A stretch of 64,000 nt of DNA, taken from the NCBI RefSeq assembly GCF_041296385.1, contig NC_091023.1, positions 10,416,924-10,480,923 on the forward strand, read 5' to 3'. Source of the DNA: Aphelocoma coerulescens. Lineage: Eukaryota; Chordata; Aves; Passeriformes; Corvidae. Of the stretch, positions 1 to 14,035 are shown in pieces. The position numbers and the translations under genes are program-made. The first letter of the stretch is position 1; every line of letters starts with the position of its first letter. The notes under the pieces are model-generated. The model was not told the origin of the DNA and did no database searches. It saw nothing but the letters and a program-made list of their open reading frames with translations.

Positions 1-3000
1 TATTGCTATTTACCCCAGAAATTATGGCACACAAAAAAATTACTCAAAAAACCCCAGACTGGGAAATCTTGGTGTGTGCCTTCTGTTGTTCTTCAAGGAA
101 TATAATGGAAACTGACAACATGAATGAAAATATTAGGGCTTTTTTATGTTGTTATTGAAAAAAAATACGGGAAAAACAATTATATAAAGAAAATAAGTTA
201 AACCCCATTCATTTATCCTTTTCACTTTTCCCTCTTACTGTCAACATTTCCAGAATTTCTGGAGTTAAACAAAGAGAAGGAGAGGTTACTTTCTAGGGGA
301 ATTAAAAACAGGAAAGGAAGGGGAAGTAATCTGACAAAAAAAGGATGATGTATCTTTATCTTTCTTCAGTCAAAATATCTCTTTTTCTACTAATACTTCA
401 TAATAGTCTCCACCAGGTCTGTTCTAGTCTCAGCATACACCTCATTTCTATTAGCATTAATAATTGACATGCGCTGACATAAAAAGAGAAATACACTTTA
501 CTTTGTTAAATCTTAGAACTGGACAACAGATTTAAATGAAGAGAACTTGGAGAGGCTTGGAGACAAGTGAAGCAGTGCATAACAAGTCAATAAAGGATAA
601 AGAATTCTTAACATACTTGAAAAGATTTCACACCAGCAGTAGAAGGCCTAAGTAAACCATGCAAATGAATAGGACTAGAAAATCCTTATATAACAATCCA
701 TGGAGTAAATGGGGAAAGTTGCATATCATATTCAATTATTGTATTAAAAAGAAGCAAATTAAAATTGCCTAGAAAACTTTAAAATATTTACAAGATAACT
801 TATTCTCATGAAGGCTAGGGAAAGAAAATGTTGCAATTATCAGGCAAAAATAATGGTCAAAAATCACATATTTTTCAGCCTTCAGTTCATGTCCTACACA
901 GTTTTTAGCCAGTCATCTACATTCTTTCTTTCCCAATTTGGTCCTCTGCATTGTAACAGCAATTTTCTCAGAAATATATTTCAATGTACAGTCAGATACA
1001 TCAACATTAGCAAAATCTTTAGGTCTATGGAAAGATAATAAATAAATGCAGATAATGATGAGTGGGAAACAACAATTAGTCAGCTGCATCCCTGTATACT
1101 GTGGCTTTTTCCATGAAAAACATCTTGACCTACAGAGCCATCAGCTTCCATGGAAATATGAAAAGTTAAATTAACTGGGGATGTGTTCCACAGATTTTGA
1201 AGAGGTAATCACAGAGTCTCTCTTTACAGCTCAGGTCTCCTTAATTTTTAGCCATTTTTAACTGATTCCCTGCATGAGTCCCAGGAACAACAAATATTCT
1301 ATAATACGGAGTAGAGATGCACAGTTTTCACCTCACTTTTAGTGAACTAAGAACCTTACCTCATATCAGAGCAGAACCCTCAACATTTGCCAACAGATAA
1401 ATATACCCTCAAAGCAGCAGTAGCTGCTGAATATTTTCTATCAGGATTCTTTGAGACCTATAACTACAGGACAAGTTTGTGGCACTGACCAAAAGGTTTT
1501 GATAAAACCAATGTGTTGAGCTTTAGTAACATTTAGAGTTTCACACCACAATTGATTAAACCAAATGTTCCTCTGAGTACATTTTCATAAAGATTAGGAA
1601 TTAGAAACTGAATTCAGATCAGCCAAGACTTTTGAGCTTTCACAAAGCTCTTCCTAAGCAGATTGTGCAAAAGAGTTACAACAGCAAATTCTTTAACTGA
1701 AACACTTTTCATGTCTTTCTTCTGTTCAATCCTCAAACAGAAGTATTTAGTTTGGGTCAATCAAAACATTTGCACTTCAGGTTTGAAAGTGTGGGGGGTT
1801 CAGTATTGTTTTTAACTGCTGTTAGCTTCAATTTCAAAGCCAACAGTGGTTCAAAACACTACACAGAGACTTGCTTTTTTGTAAACCTTTTTCGGTTTTC
1901 CAAAAGTTCACCCATTGTTGAAAAAAACAGGATGGCTTTGCCTTTCCTCTGAAAACTGTTAAGCCAAGAAATGTCCATTAAATCAGATTAAGGACAGTCA
2001 GAACTTTCACACAGAACATCTTAAAAATATTATAAACACTATAAAACACCAAGCAAAATATTGATAGATCTTTTTCTACATCACTACAATCCACTTCCCT
2101 TCATATCCATTTAAGATAGTAGAAGCAGGCCACAGATTGCAATGACAATCCCAATGACAAGCTGTACACAAGACTTAGCTGCTTTTGTTTTAAGACCAAG
2201 TCTTTTATAAGACCCCTGTGCACGCACTGCTCCTTAACCTTTTCCTGGAGGCAGTCAGATTTAGGACTAAAAAGGTAATGAGCCAGACAACAGCACTCTC
2301 AAGTACTAAGGATGTACCTTTTCATAAGTATAAAAATTCAGTTCAAGTTTCAGAACCTAATATATTCTACTCATCTACTACCTCATCCTGAAAGCACCTA
2401 ATTTTCTTGTAAACACTAACTGCCACTATCCATGGTCCAAGCCTTGCAGTTTTGACATGGCTGAAACTGTGTTCCTTTCTTATTTATCTGTATCACCACT
2501 TTTGACTTAAGAGTCCATATGCTCAGGCAGGATCCAAATGACAAATAGAAAACTGTTCTGCAAGAGAACCAAAAATCTCATCTTTCCCCATCCTGCAGAC
2601 ATGTCAAGACAAGGCTCTACTCACAGGACTTTCAGTTGTTCCAGGGCAGGGTGCTCCCAGGCCTTCCTGCTGGAACTTGGTTACACCAAGTGTTCAATCC
2701 ACCCCATGTGAATTATCAGCGGGAATATACAGCTTACCATGAAATATTTTAGCTGCAATCCCCTTTTTGTAACAAGTTCAGCACATTTTCTCAACACAAA
2801 ATTGCAAACACAAGTAAATCCTAAAACTGTTCTTGATTCTAGATACAGGATTGGCCTGGGCTCAAAGCCTAGGTTATATTATGTTTAAATGGAGGAAGTA
2901 AGGGGTCATAACTAGTCTGCATTGTATGCTAAAGAGTGAATGCTTTATGCAGACTGTGTTCTCTTATCAAAAGGCACTCCTGTGACAATGGGGTTTGTTC

Positions 3001-6000
3001 CTGCTAGCAAGGATATGATATGTAGGCATTTAGAAATAGTTAAGAAGTATCCCTTAACTAGTCCCCAAGGAAAAGAGAGCTGGCTCAGGAAAGTGCAGTA
3101 TTGCCACCCCTGAAGAAATGTTGTTACAGAATCATTTACCATTAATCAGAAGAATGAGTTCAGACAGGACATCCAGGTTTGTCCCAGGCCTCTCAACATC
3201 ATTAAAGAGCAGGGACAGGCAGCAAACTGCTGTCCTAATCATAATAGAAAACTATTAGATTTTCTTCACCAGCTCATGCAGCGTTTGCCAGAGGTATCAC
3301 ACCATTTTTAATGCTGCAGCAGAAGAGAGGAATTGTCTGTGGATTTGAAAGCCTTGTTTCTTCTAACCAAAACAATCAGGAAATGCCCTTAAGAAAAATC
3401 TTTCTCTTGTCTTGCAAAAATATGTACCCATACATGACTTTTCTGCAGCAAATGATTGCTTAGTGCTGTGCACAGATTTCATTTCAGAGATTAACCAAAA
3501 CAGCCCTGCACCCCCCACCAGAACTTCAGTGGACACCATTGTGAGTCTCCCTTCAGTTTTTCATAATAGTTCCACAGTTCCTTCTATGAGACTTATGCTA
3601 TTTGTAGCTTTGAATGCAGAGGCATGGGTGATGAAATTTCACCCTCTATAACAGCCCAAATACCGGTAAAGAATTTTACATATACAATATTACCAGCTGA
3701 CCAAGTGCACAACATCCTTGCGTGCTTTGACTTTACACCAAGATATCAGAAGTCACAAGAATACGCTGGGTAAAAATGCACTGATGGATTGAAAACTGAC
3801 CTTAAATAAATGCAATCCAGGTTCTGAATCTAAGGGACAATTACACAGTTAACTTCAGAAAACAGGTGGGGGCCCTCCTCCTTCTGCTTCTCTGTATGCT
3901 CCAGGTCTATTAATACTTCTGAAGCAAACCATAGCAAATACATATCTATCAGGCTCCTAAATATACACACCTAAAGCTTTGTTACTCAGTCACTCACCAC
4001 ATCCTTTCTAGCCTGATGTATGACTTTCTGGTCTTCTCTGGATTAAGTGTCATGGATCAAGCTGTTAGCTGGGAATCTATTTGGAACACTCAGAGATTTC
4101 CCAGTTATCTCAAAAGAGCTTAGCTTTGCTGCTACTTTTCCGTGGAGACCAAACTCCAAAAACCAGGCACAATTCAGGGTATCCAGTCCTTACTGCACCC
4201 TCCTGTTCATAGAGCCAATTCTCAGAATGTTTTTTCCTAATTTCTAGAGGCCTTTTCCACACCACTTTTTCCCAGATACTTCCTCCACACGCCTTCCTTA
4301 GCATTACAGCTATACCTGAGAGTCTCCTCCTCAGTATATCGGCAAAGTAAAATTCATATTGATTTTTACAACACCCACCTGTTCCCTACAGATCTGGGTA
4401 CAACTCTGAGGTCTGATAGTCAGCTTAGATCTATATGTTTGAGAAACTGTCACGTCAAGGGCCCCTGGGCATGTCGGTCACCACAGATGGAAGAGGTAGC
4501 AAAAAAGGGCATCACAATTGATTGAAACATTTAGTTCTGTATGCATAAACTTATCATGCAGACCAAACTCCACTCAGGGCTCCTTACACAGATGAACTGC
4601 GTGCAGCTGTATTCACAAGGCCTGCAAACTGCAGAACATAAGTCACCACTGCCTGGGGGGCATCCTATGCTTATGCAGAGCTCCCGGTGGAAATCAAGGT
4701 AGTAGCAGTTAATTGCTATGTGTATTTTATAGGAAGCCAGGATAATTTTTCCCTGGGTAACAGATGGTGCACTTTGCTATGACATGGTAGCTAGACGGCC
4801 ACAGATCTCACTCCAGTCTCAGGCAGATGTGTTGGGAAAATGGGGCCAGTGGAAGACGTGAGTTTGTATTTGACACAAATGTGTTATTTGTGGGTTTTAG
4901 GCATGCCTGTTATCCAAAGATTATCTACAGACCTTCTGAGGGTCATCACCTCCAGTTGTCTTCAGACACCACATCTTAGGATTCTTCTCACAAAAACAGA
5001 AATTTACCTTTTATGGACAACCACATTTCCCCCCCCCCCCCCATAAAAGTGCTTAAGCATGCATAGAAATAGTTTTCCTCATTTGCAGCCTAAATGCATT
5101 TATGATCAATCCATATACTTGTTCCTGTGCCAGTGCTGCCTTTTGGATTAAGTAGTTCCTTGTCTCTGGTTCTATGGCAAGCTGCAGTGGTGACTTATTC
5201 TCTTGTTACAAGGAGGTGGATAACACTGAAGATAATTAATACCTTAACACAGAACCAAGCTCTTCTAATATGCATTTAAAATAAGCATTTTCCATTGAAC
5301 TGTGGAAAGGGAAAATTGGAAATTTTGCAAACCTCAAAATTAAAATTAAATTATTAGCTTTGAAAAGTCATAAAAGACAGGGAGAGGAAAATGAATCTGT
5401 AAAGCAGAGCAATATTTTTTTCAGAACGTATTTCATTAAGTATCTTTAGGCTCAGTTTTCTGGCACTGTGGCCTCTGTGCCAATGCTGATTATGATTTCC
5501 ATTTTTCTGTGTTTAAATTCAGAGTTAATTGATTTGGTTTGAGATTAACTCCAAGTGCAGTCAGAGACACACCATGCAGAAAAGCTACAGACAGGATGGA
5601 CCGACCCAATCATCACAGCCACATTCTCAACACATTGCCTGTTTGGTCAGCTCACGAGACCATGAACCAGATGTAGACTGGCTCTGGATAAGTGATGATG
5701 ATGTTCTGATGCTGATTCCAGCTCTGGTATCAATTCCCAGCCCCAGAAGCCACAGAGGGGCTCTGCAGCCGGCCTGCTCCAAGTTCAGTTCATGGAATAC
5801 AGATTTCACCCCCTCATCTCCTTCTTTACACTGTTTAAAGAGAAGTGCCTCACTGTGTGTTCATCTTTTCTTCCTACCATACCATTAATGCTACCCTGGT
5901 TTAACTGTACAGGAACTTGTTCACTATTTTGACAGTACAAGTGCCACTGCCTAATGAATACACACCTCTCTGTACATTGATATAAAGTGTCATTTTCATG

Positions 6001-6819
6001 TACTGCATTTCATCAGTTTTTCTTTAAATAACTAGAAGTTACCTAAACAAATCCGATTAGCTGATTTGTTCTTCTAAGGCTAATTTATTGCCACCAAGAA
6101 AAAGAAGTTAAAGTCTTCTTGGAACCTCAGATCATAGATACTTCAGCTCTTCACAGTAGCAGATGGCAGTTGTCATAAATAGTAAATATTTCTAGTGTAG
6201 GAGAGATTTTTCACATGACAGGTACATCGAGATCCCATGCAAATTACTAGGCCTAATATACCTCCTCCAAAGTGAGCAAGTGAATGGGATAAATGAGAAG
6301 ACATGTCAGAGCCAAATTTTAGTATATGAAGGTCAGAATGTGGCATGAGAGCACAAAAGAGGTAAATTCCTTCCCTTGCTTTTTCCCCAAGGGTCTGGTC
6401 ATAGTACTTTTAAAATTACTCGAATAAAATCCATTCTTACACAAACTTTTCATTTTAATGAAACTTTGTATTTGTACTTCCTTATATAGCGCTACTGAAA
6501 AAAACCTGTAAAGTTTGTGTCACCAAACTTGATTTATACTCTGGCAATTACTGAATAATATTTGAACAAAACAATAATGCAGCCTAAGTGATATTGGCCT
6601 TTACGTTCACTTTACAGTTAAAAGTACAACTTGCCCACAAAAAAATGCAAAGAAGGCTGGAAAACCCTATTTGAACACCTAAGTCTGTGCTCCCATACAG
6701 TGATTTACCCACAGTGGACACTGTGTATCTGCCTGTAAGAAATCTTGTGAGCCCTCAGACTGTTTGGGAGGCAGCAGTCAAGGAGCAGAAAAAAAGAGGA
6801 CACAACAAAGGCAAGAAAT
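1..6819. other. No gene seen
   Basis: AT-rich sequence with scattered open frames of 60-120 codons, none with start, splice or family support. The longest (5529-5888, plus) contains an acidic VDWLWISDDDVLM patch but has no recognisable relative. One poly-C tract. Confidence 0.6.
5029..5042. repeat. Poly-C tract (14)
   Basis: An uninterrupted run of 14 C follows CCACATTT. Confidence 0.9.
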
Positions 6820-6825
6820 CAAACA
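6820..6825. repeat. Target-site duplication, left copy
   Basis: CAAACA immediately precedes the LTR 5' end and is identical to 7557-7562. Confidence 0.8.
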
Positions 6826-7283
6826 TGTGGTGATGCGATACCTTTAATGTATTTTTATATACGTTTTCTGTACCCCAATGGCTCATCCCTACCTTCCCCA
6901 CTCCTATTCCCAGCTGGTTTGCCCCAGACCCAAGCCGCTCCCCCGGTGCTCCCTACATGGTTGTTCTCCTCCCCTTGTTCTAGCTCTTTCCCTATCAATC
7001 ACCCAAACCCCTCCTGTTGTTCCCCGAAGGTTCAGTGTCCATCATCTGAAACCTCCCAACTTACCCTTATATGGTCCCCATCAATCCCCCGAGACCCTAC
7101 CCCTCTGGATACCTCCCCCTTTGGAAATCCCCTAAACCTCGACGCCCCATTGGGGCATGTGATCCCTTTCCCTCCTCCCCTTGAGGCTATTGGTCCAAGG
7201 AAATGTCTATCCTCATCCATATCCTCCCCTTAGAGATTTCTATTGGTCCCCAGTTAAGCCATCCCCATTGTGACACCTCGCTT

Positions 7284-7289
7284 TATAAG
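7284..7289 (+). promoter_or_regulatory. LTR TATA-like box
   Basis: TATAAG lies in CTTTATAAGAGG, about 50 bp upstream of the AATAAG signal and downstream of two close inverted CCAAT boxes. This is the usual position of a retroviral core promoter. Confidence 0.5.
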
Positions 7290-7335
7290 AGGTTCCCTGG
7301 AGCTGCTAGAGGCTTGTCTCCTGGGAGTTGCCTCC

Positions 7336-7341
7336 AATAAG
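7336..7341 (+). promoter_or_regulatory. LTR polyadenylation-like signal AATAAG
   Basis: CCTCCAATAAGTTTGG resembles the R-region polyadenylation context of retroviral LTRs, with AATAAG in place of AATAAA. Confidence 0.4.
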
Positions 7342-7556
7342 TTTGGATTACGTTGTGTGGCAAGTCTCCTTGCTACTTTTTGTCCTCTTCCTCGTCCGGA
7401 CTGCTGACAGCCACTGTGCCTGGAGCTTCAGATCCCCTGGGCAGAGCTGAACTCCTGAGGAGCCGCTTTAAAGCTGAGAGCCTCCAGCTGCTCCCCACTC
7501 CTGTCGCACACCGCAGGGGCTAGCCTGGGCAGTGGTCAGTGGCGGTCATTGCGACA

Positions 7557-7562
7557 CAAACA
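7557..7562. repeat. Target-site duplication, right copy
   Basis: CAAACA immediately follows the LTR 3' end. Perfect identity with the left copy suggests a fairly young insertion or chance preservation. Confidence 0.8.
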
Positions 7563-8533
7563 TGGCATGAAAAGAGATTGACTGAAAACTTAAATCAACA
7601 GTGCAACAAAATATCTCACCAGTGCATACTGCAGTTCCTTAGAACAACCAGCAAAAGAGTACTAAAATAAGAAAGAAGTGCTGTATTATTTAGTCCTCCA
7701 GTTCACAGCTGAAGTCACATTCACAACACATTCTTCCAGTACATGAAGAGTTTGAATCAAAAGCTATGGCTGAACAGCACATTGCAAACTGATGAGAAGT
7801 GCTGCCAAGATTGCAGGTTCACCAGAAAGCATTGGGGAGCACCTCTGGCTCTGCACTGCCAGGAGAATGTGGGGATCAGAGCAGGAACCTAAAGACTTTC
7901 TCATTGCTCAGCCTGTAGAAGGTGTTTGCATCTGAGTTGTACCTCTGAAGCCAGCAGACTTGCACCTCAAGAAGGTAACTTGAATGCAGAGGCATCATGT
8001 AGGTGGTTTTCTGTTTTAACCTTGTGTAAAAAGAGCCTGGAACACCAGCTTTTAGATAGTTAAAGGTGAGGAAGAGAAATCCCACCTTTAGAACCTTCTA
8101 AAGATCTTATTTGCAGCAACACTGCATCACGGGTTCATGGCTTTTATCCATTTACTTATTAGTGTTATATTCTCCCCCAGACATACTGACCATGATAAAA
8201 CTGCATCCTAAACCTTACTTAACTGAGATCAAGCATATCATGAACATCATGACATAAGAAATGCTGTTGCTTAATACTGAGAACCGATTTTCATTGCCTT
8301 TGAACAGCAGGAACAGTTTTTCTTTCATTGGATCAGCACGCATTGATGGATATGAGGGTTTTGCTGTTGTTGGGGTTTTTTTGTGTCAGCTTTTTTTGTT
8401 GGTTTCTTCTTCAAAATCTATATACAGCTTGGAACTCTGTTTGGTTTAGTGCACTCCAATGCTCAAAGAAAAATATAAAGGAAATTAAATGGAAAAAAAA
8501 TTCTTACTATAAGCTATAAGGCTTATTTTTCAG

Positions 8534-8569
8534 ATGCACCTGTTCAGGTGCATTGCTCCATTAATGGAG
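8534..8569. repeat. Two adjacent palindromes
   Basis: ATGCACCTG-TT-CAGGTGCAT (8534-8553) has perfect 9-bp arms containing E-box-like CACCTG cores. Two bases later CTCCATTAATGGAG (8556-8569) is a perfect 14-bp palindrome with a TTAA-centred homeodomain-like core. Confidence 0.8.
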
Positions 8570-11500
8570 TAGAGAAAGAACGAGAAATAGAAAAGTCATT
8601 TGCAGAATTCTAATTCACCTGTGAGGATGATCCTATTAATCAGCTTTCATACTGTTCCCAGTGACCTTTTTCTTCCTGTCACACTATTATTACCCTCCTG
8701 CTGATTCTAAATCTTCCTTCCTGCATCACTGAATAAGAAGAACGTTAGTTTAGAACAGGCCATGACCCGAAGTACATGAGAGACAAGTGCTGACTAACGA
8801 TTAATTTTCTCTGAATCATGTTAACATTACTCTCCAGACCCCATCACTTCAGCTTGCAATGACTGCAAACACGATTGCTAAAAATACTGGAGTGTAAAGT
8901 CAGGACTTTTGCAGTAGCAGTCTTTCTTAAACCAAAACAGCACACGCTTCCCTTTCCATTGGTGCCATAAAGGCATTTCTTGGCAGACCTGTCAACAAGA
9001 CTACAGATTATTCCTATGAATATGAGCTTGAGTAAGTTCTGAAAACTAAAACAAAAATACCTTGCTAAGAGGAAAGAGTCAAATTTTTATTTCCTCTAGC
9101 TTTACAATACGTTTAACTGTGGAGGGAAATATTTTTTTTCCAGTATCAGGTGCCGAAACACCCCTGAACATGACCAGCAATTAGTTTTTCTTGGGATACT
9201 TGTAACGTACTAAGCTCAAGATTCTACACAACATTTCTTTCATGTCCTGCTGGACTACACTTACAAGTTTTACATTATAAGTTTTCAGCATCTGAACCAA
9301 TTTTTCTTTGCAGAGGCGAGCAAAATATGTCTTCTAAAAGCGATAAACTCTTACGTTTGACTCACAACAAAGGTATTACAAATCCAAGTGCTTAAGGTTA
9401 TGACTGGATTTGGATTGACTGTTTCCAGTGCCTCAAGTCCATTGGAGCTACAATAACTCAGAAAAATATTGTAAATAGTTTATCCTTCATAATTAAGACT
9501 TCTGTTACTTTAATGATTTGGCTGATTTTGTCTCTGTCTTCTTCCTTCCTAGCTTTGTAGCCAGATGTACAGCAGTTTAATTAGGAAATGCAACAACTAA
9601 AAATAAAATGGAAAGAAGAATGAAGAATCTTGACTTAGAGACCACATAGACCTCTATTCCATGGGGTCCATTTTCATACAGAAAAATTTGTTAGAAGGTA
9701 TGATTGTTTACAAGATTATATCACGTGTTTTAAATAGGCATCACTGACAGAATAAAGGACCAGAGATGGTGAGGAAAAGTGCCAGCATGGGATCTTCAGA
9801 TTCCAAATAAACTTGAAAAAAACCTGAGAGTTTCAACAATGCAATGAGATTAAGTTGCCATTCCCATTATTTCCTAATGGTCACATTTGTAACAACAGAC
9901 CTAGAAGCCCAAGCCTGACAAACATTTTTCCCTGACCAAATGCACTTCAGACAGCCTAATTAGACTGACTAGGATAAACTGCATATCAATAACTTGCGTG
10001 TTTCTACGCTCTCTGAACCGTGTGCAGAGTGCTGTAGCAGAATGGATATTTGGGGGGTGTGACTCGACTACACCTGCTGCAAAAGCGTTTGATTCTAAGC
10101 AAACTCAATATGAATGCTTGCCTCCCAAATCTGGATCTGAGGTGCATCTGTTCCTCACATTAGCCTTTTCTTTATCACTTGCCAGCCTCTCTGACATGAG
10201 CTCAAGTGCTGATCCCACGCCAGGGCACTGAGTGGCTGCAGCACAAAGCCTGTGCCAGAACTCCCACGCCAGACTAGCACCGTCTGTGCTCAGGCTTTTC
10301 TTATTTCTCAATTACACTATCCAAGTGAGCACACACTACCCTGCCCTACAGAGATTCACAATTCCAAGAGGTGTCTCTAAAAAAAAGTATAAGGTTAGAT
10401 AGGTGATCAATTACACCTTCCAGAATGATGTTCCATGAATGAATAAAACCCCTAACATTTTACATCAGAGGTGTAAGTCTGTGAGACTGCAATGCAGCTG
10501 TAAGGATATGTCAGGGTGTGCATGTGAAGGGCTAGAACTGGTAACAGCAATCAGTGCCTCCGTGTCAGTTGTCACCAATTACCTTTCAGACCCTAGTCCA
10601 AAATTCAATCGAGTCTGCCACTCAGGGCACCTACAATCCCTAAACTGTGCATGGAAGTGAGAAAATGACAAAATAATTCCCTGCACTGATTAGAATACAA
10701 GTGTTCCTTTCAAAAGCTGATACACCTGACTCTAGACTATAAAGGAAACAATTGTCTTTTAACAGGATCCTCAGATTGAAGATTTGCTCTTGGTTGCTAA
10801 CATCATTCCTTACAGATAATTTATAAGGAGATTGGGGCCCTATTTAAACACTATCTTCTGCCTTTGGAACAAGTCATGCCTCCTTTATTCAGAACCTTCT
10901 TTCTGACACTGACTTCTGCCATTCAATTCAGCAAGGAGGGAGAAATCCATATTTGCTACCTCACAATTGAGTGCTCAGGCCAACAGGTTTTAAGGGAAGA
11001 TGTACATGCAGAGGCACAGGCACTGAAGAGCCCATACAGTGAAAAGAGATCACAGTGTTGAAAGTTGTGACTCCTGAGCCAGGCTGGGGCAGTTCTGGGC
11101 AAGAAAAATGGAAAACAATTTAAGAATATTAGAAATGTTAAAATCTCCCTTACTCTGTCTCTGTTACTAAGAGATCTTGATGATTATCAGACATCTTCCT
11201 CATAATCCCATTAATGTCATCAGACAGCAAACACATGTGAATCCCAAATTGACTGGCACTGCATATAATTTTCAAATTTCAGGGCTGCTGTTTTTAAACA
11301 CCCACATCTCTGTTTAGTCACTGAAGTAAAAGATACATTAAGTAGCAGTTCATTTGGAGATCCCATTATATTTGCTGTGAACTGACACTGCTGCTTACCT
11401 CTGAAAATCAGATTACTTGGTTAGACTCAGACCTTGCAAATTAGCTGTGCAGATTTCAAAATGCTGCTCATGATTCTTCTCATCATGTTCAGTCTTATTC

Positions 11501-11817
11501 CCACTGAGTTTCATGATAAATGGCTCAGAATCAATTAACTCTATGATCCTGAACAACTGATGATATACCAGATCTTTTTAATCCTGTTATTTGATACAGA
11601 AACCTCTTACACAAACAAAGAACACTATCACATACAACAGAGCACGGCTGTGCATCTCTTGTTGCTCCTTAGCATTTAGCTTGTTAAACCTCAAAAGGCT
11701 TCATCCAGTTCAGAAACACGTACAAGTCAATTATACAGACTCATACAGGAACATTTAAGTAAAAAATTACCTTACATCTGAACCCATTTTTCAAAAAGCT
11801 GCCACTTTTCATTTCAT

Positions 11818-11932
11818 GCAAAAATAAATGAGTATAGGTATGTGTTTGTATATCTTAATGAATAGAGATATATGTATAAATATATACACTTATATGTGAA
11901 CACAAACATAAATATATAAACCATTATACCTC
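11818..11932. repeat. Degenerate AT-rich (TA)n tract
   Basis: Repeated ATATATGTATAAATATATAC-type sequence. The minus-strand open frame over it is low-complexity Tyr/Ile and is not a gene. Confidence 0.6.
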
Positions 11933-13959
11933 CAAAATTAACATAATTCTGACTACATATCACACCTATAAAAACACAGGGAAGCCCTTCTGATAGCAGC
12001 CACGGTACAATATTTAACATTTAACACCTTTACAAAACCAAAGTGATGCTGTACCAGTAGTAGCTTAATTAAATAGCAGTCAGATTCCAAATAAATTACA
12101 GCTATTTTAAAACATCATGAAACACAAGTGTAACTTTCAAGCTAAAAAATGCCCTCTCATCTAAAAGAGATATGTAAAAATATTTTCTAGAAAAGACCTT
12201 TTGATAAAGAAAAGCTCATATAGAGCAGAAATAACTACTGCTTCTTTAATTTTCTGTGCTCTCCTCTTGAGCTGCTGTACCTGGCTTACACTACACATGC
12301 ACAGATGAAGGCAGCCCCACTTCTGACCCTGAGAGGGTCAAATCATTTTGAAACTACTCTTTTTCATCAGCTATTGATCAGCACCAGGGACTTGGGTTCA
12401 TCCATACAACTGGTAACACACAAACTCTAGCACAGAAGTATTTTCAGCTTCAGCTAAATCACAGAGTTTTCAGCCAGTGTCTGTTTTTACAGGTACTTCA
12501 TATTCCTTTCTTAAATTTTCCAGCTGTGAAAAGGTAGAAAATAAATGCTTTTATTGATACAAAAATATTTTTTCTGCAGCTTGTATTATAAAAAGAGATG
12601 TATTTTCAAGTGTGTGCTTCTGTATCTGTTTGCATGAAACTGGGTCTCTGATAAAGAAAGAAGCATTTGGCATCACCCAAACAAACATTTGCCATGCACT
12701 TCCAGAAAATAAAACAACTCAGTTTCAGTGTGCACATTCCTAGGGGTGGCAGGTACAATCCGACAGACGTGGGGCTCAAGCTCGATAACAAATCCTGGCT
12801 CAAGTCACAGGGCTGTGTAAACTGAGCACAACAATCTGGTTTAGCTACACACGTTATCACCCAGGTGCAACCCACCCCCAGCTGATGCTGCCACATTTTG
12901 AGACACACACTGAGGCTTTTTTAAGTCTCAGTATGAATTTCCTGGTGTCCATTAATCCACCCATTCCCTCTTCTCCACTACATCCCTGTTTCTTTGCCTT
13001 GGGAAGGGGTACTCATACAGCTTGGGCGAGCAGACAGTTTATAACACAGCGAGGTCTTTGGTGCAGTTTGTCACATCCACATAACCAACTCTAGGGCACA
13101 ATCCCCTGACTGGTGACAACTGAAAAACTCCTGCGGACTAAAGCAAACCTAGATCTAAACCTCCACCTTCAAGGAAGAACCTGCATGGCCACCATGAGGT
13201 GGAGGCTTTCTCACCAGACTAACACCTGGCTTTTGATATGGGTGACAACTCAACACATTTTTAAAACAAAAGATTTCTTAATACAGTCTTCTATTAGTTC
13301 CTGTTTATAATAAAGTGTGTGTATGCGTATCATGAATGGGAAAGCCCTTTAGTGACACATAAGAAATCCTAAAAAAGTGAAATTAGGTGACTAAACCTAA
13401 ATTACCAAGAAGCAAAACACTAAAGATAAATGTAACTAAAGCCAGGCTTAGCTCACTGGAGGCAGCTATTGTGCCTCCTGCTCAGACTATCCAGTTTCCA
13501 GAAGGAATTGCGACCTTTCCTAACCATGCAGGAAATAACACCTGAATTCCAGTCCAGGAACAAACCTGCAGCATGATGACATTCTAGCCATCAGATTTCG
13601 TTCATTTCAGTCAGCCCTACAGTCCTCTAAGAGCTTTTTGTTTGCATTTAAATCCTTCATTTTATTGCTATTTTCATAATAAGGAAAAGTTGGGATTACT
13701 GACACAGTCCACAGCAGTTTTTCTGGGCTTAAGACATCAATGTAAACAGCTTTTAGTTGTTCATTATTTACAGAGCAGATTTTACTCCAAGTGCCACAAA
13801 GCCACAAAGTCACTCTAGGTTTTACTTGTCAGCATGTCACAATCAGGTCTCTGAGGATCATCAACATCTATCACAGAGCAGACTTAAAATTTATTACACA
13901 CATATCAGTAGTAGTCCCTGAGTATATGCAACATTAAATAGCATATTGAAGCCTGGAAG

Positions 13960-14035
13960 TTTTGTTTGTTGATTTTGTGAGGGGTTATTTGTTGGCTTGT
14001 GAGGGTTTTTTTGTTTGCTTTGGTTTTTTTAAGAC
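13960..14035. repeat. G/T-rich low-complexity tract
   Basis: Runs of GTTTGTTG, GGGTTATTTG and TTTGGTTTTTTT. This is the complementary type of the A/C-rich tracts at 18.2, 50.5 and 62.3 kb. Confidence 0.6.

Larger units (their letters stand above)
6826..7556 (+). mobile_element. Solo LTR of an endogenous retrovirus (731 bp)
   Basis: The element starts TGTGGTGATG and ends GCGACA, so it has TG...CA termini, and it is flanked by a perfect 6-bp direct repeat. It is markedly more C- and G-rich than the surrounding DNA. It carries three inverted CCAAT boxes (7149, 7189 and 7242), a TATA-like TATAAG at 7284 and an AATAAG polyadenylation-like signal at 7336, in the order expected of U3-R-U5 read on the plus strand. 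No gag, pol or env sequence is adjacent, so it is a recombined solo LTR. A 6-bp duplication is typical of class II (beta/alpha-like) avian elements. Long open frames inside it are not treated as genes. Confidence 0.85.

Noticed and set aside
6847..7233. A 128-codon proline/serine-rich open frame on the plus strand
   Set aside because: It lies wholly inside the U3 part of the solo LTR. The composition reflects C-rich LTR DNA, and overlapping frames are also open.
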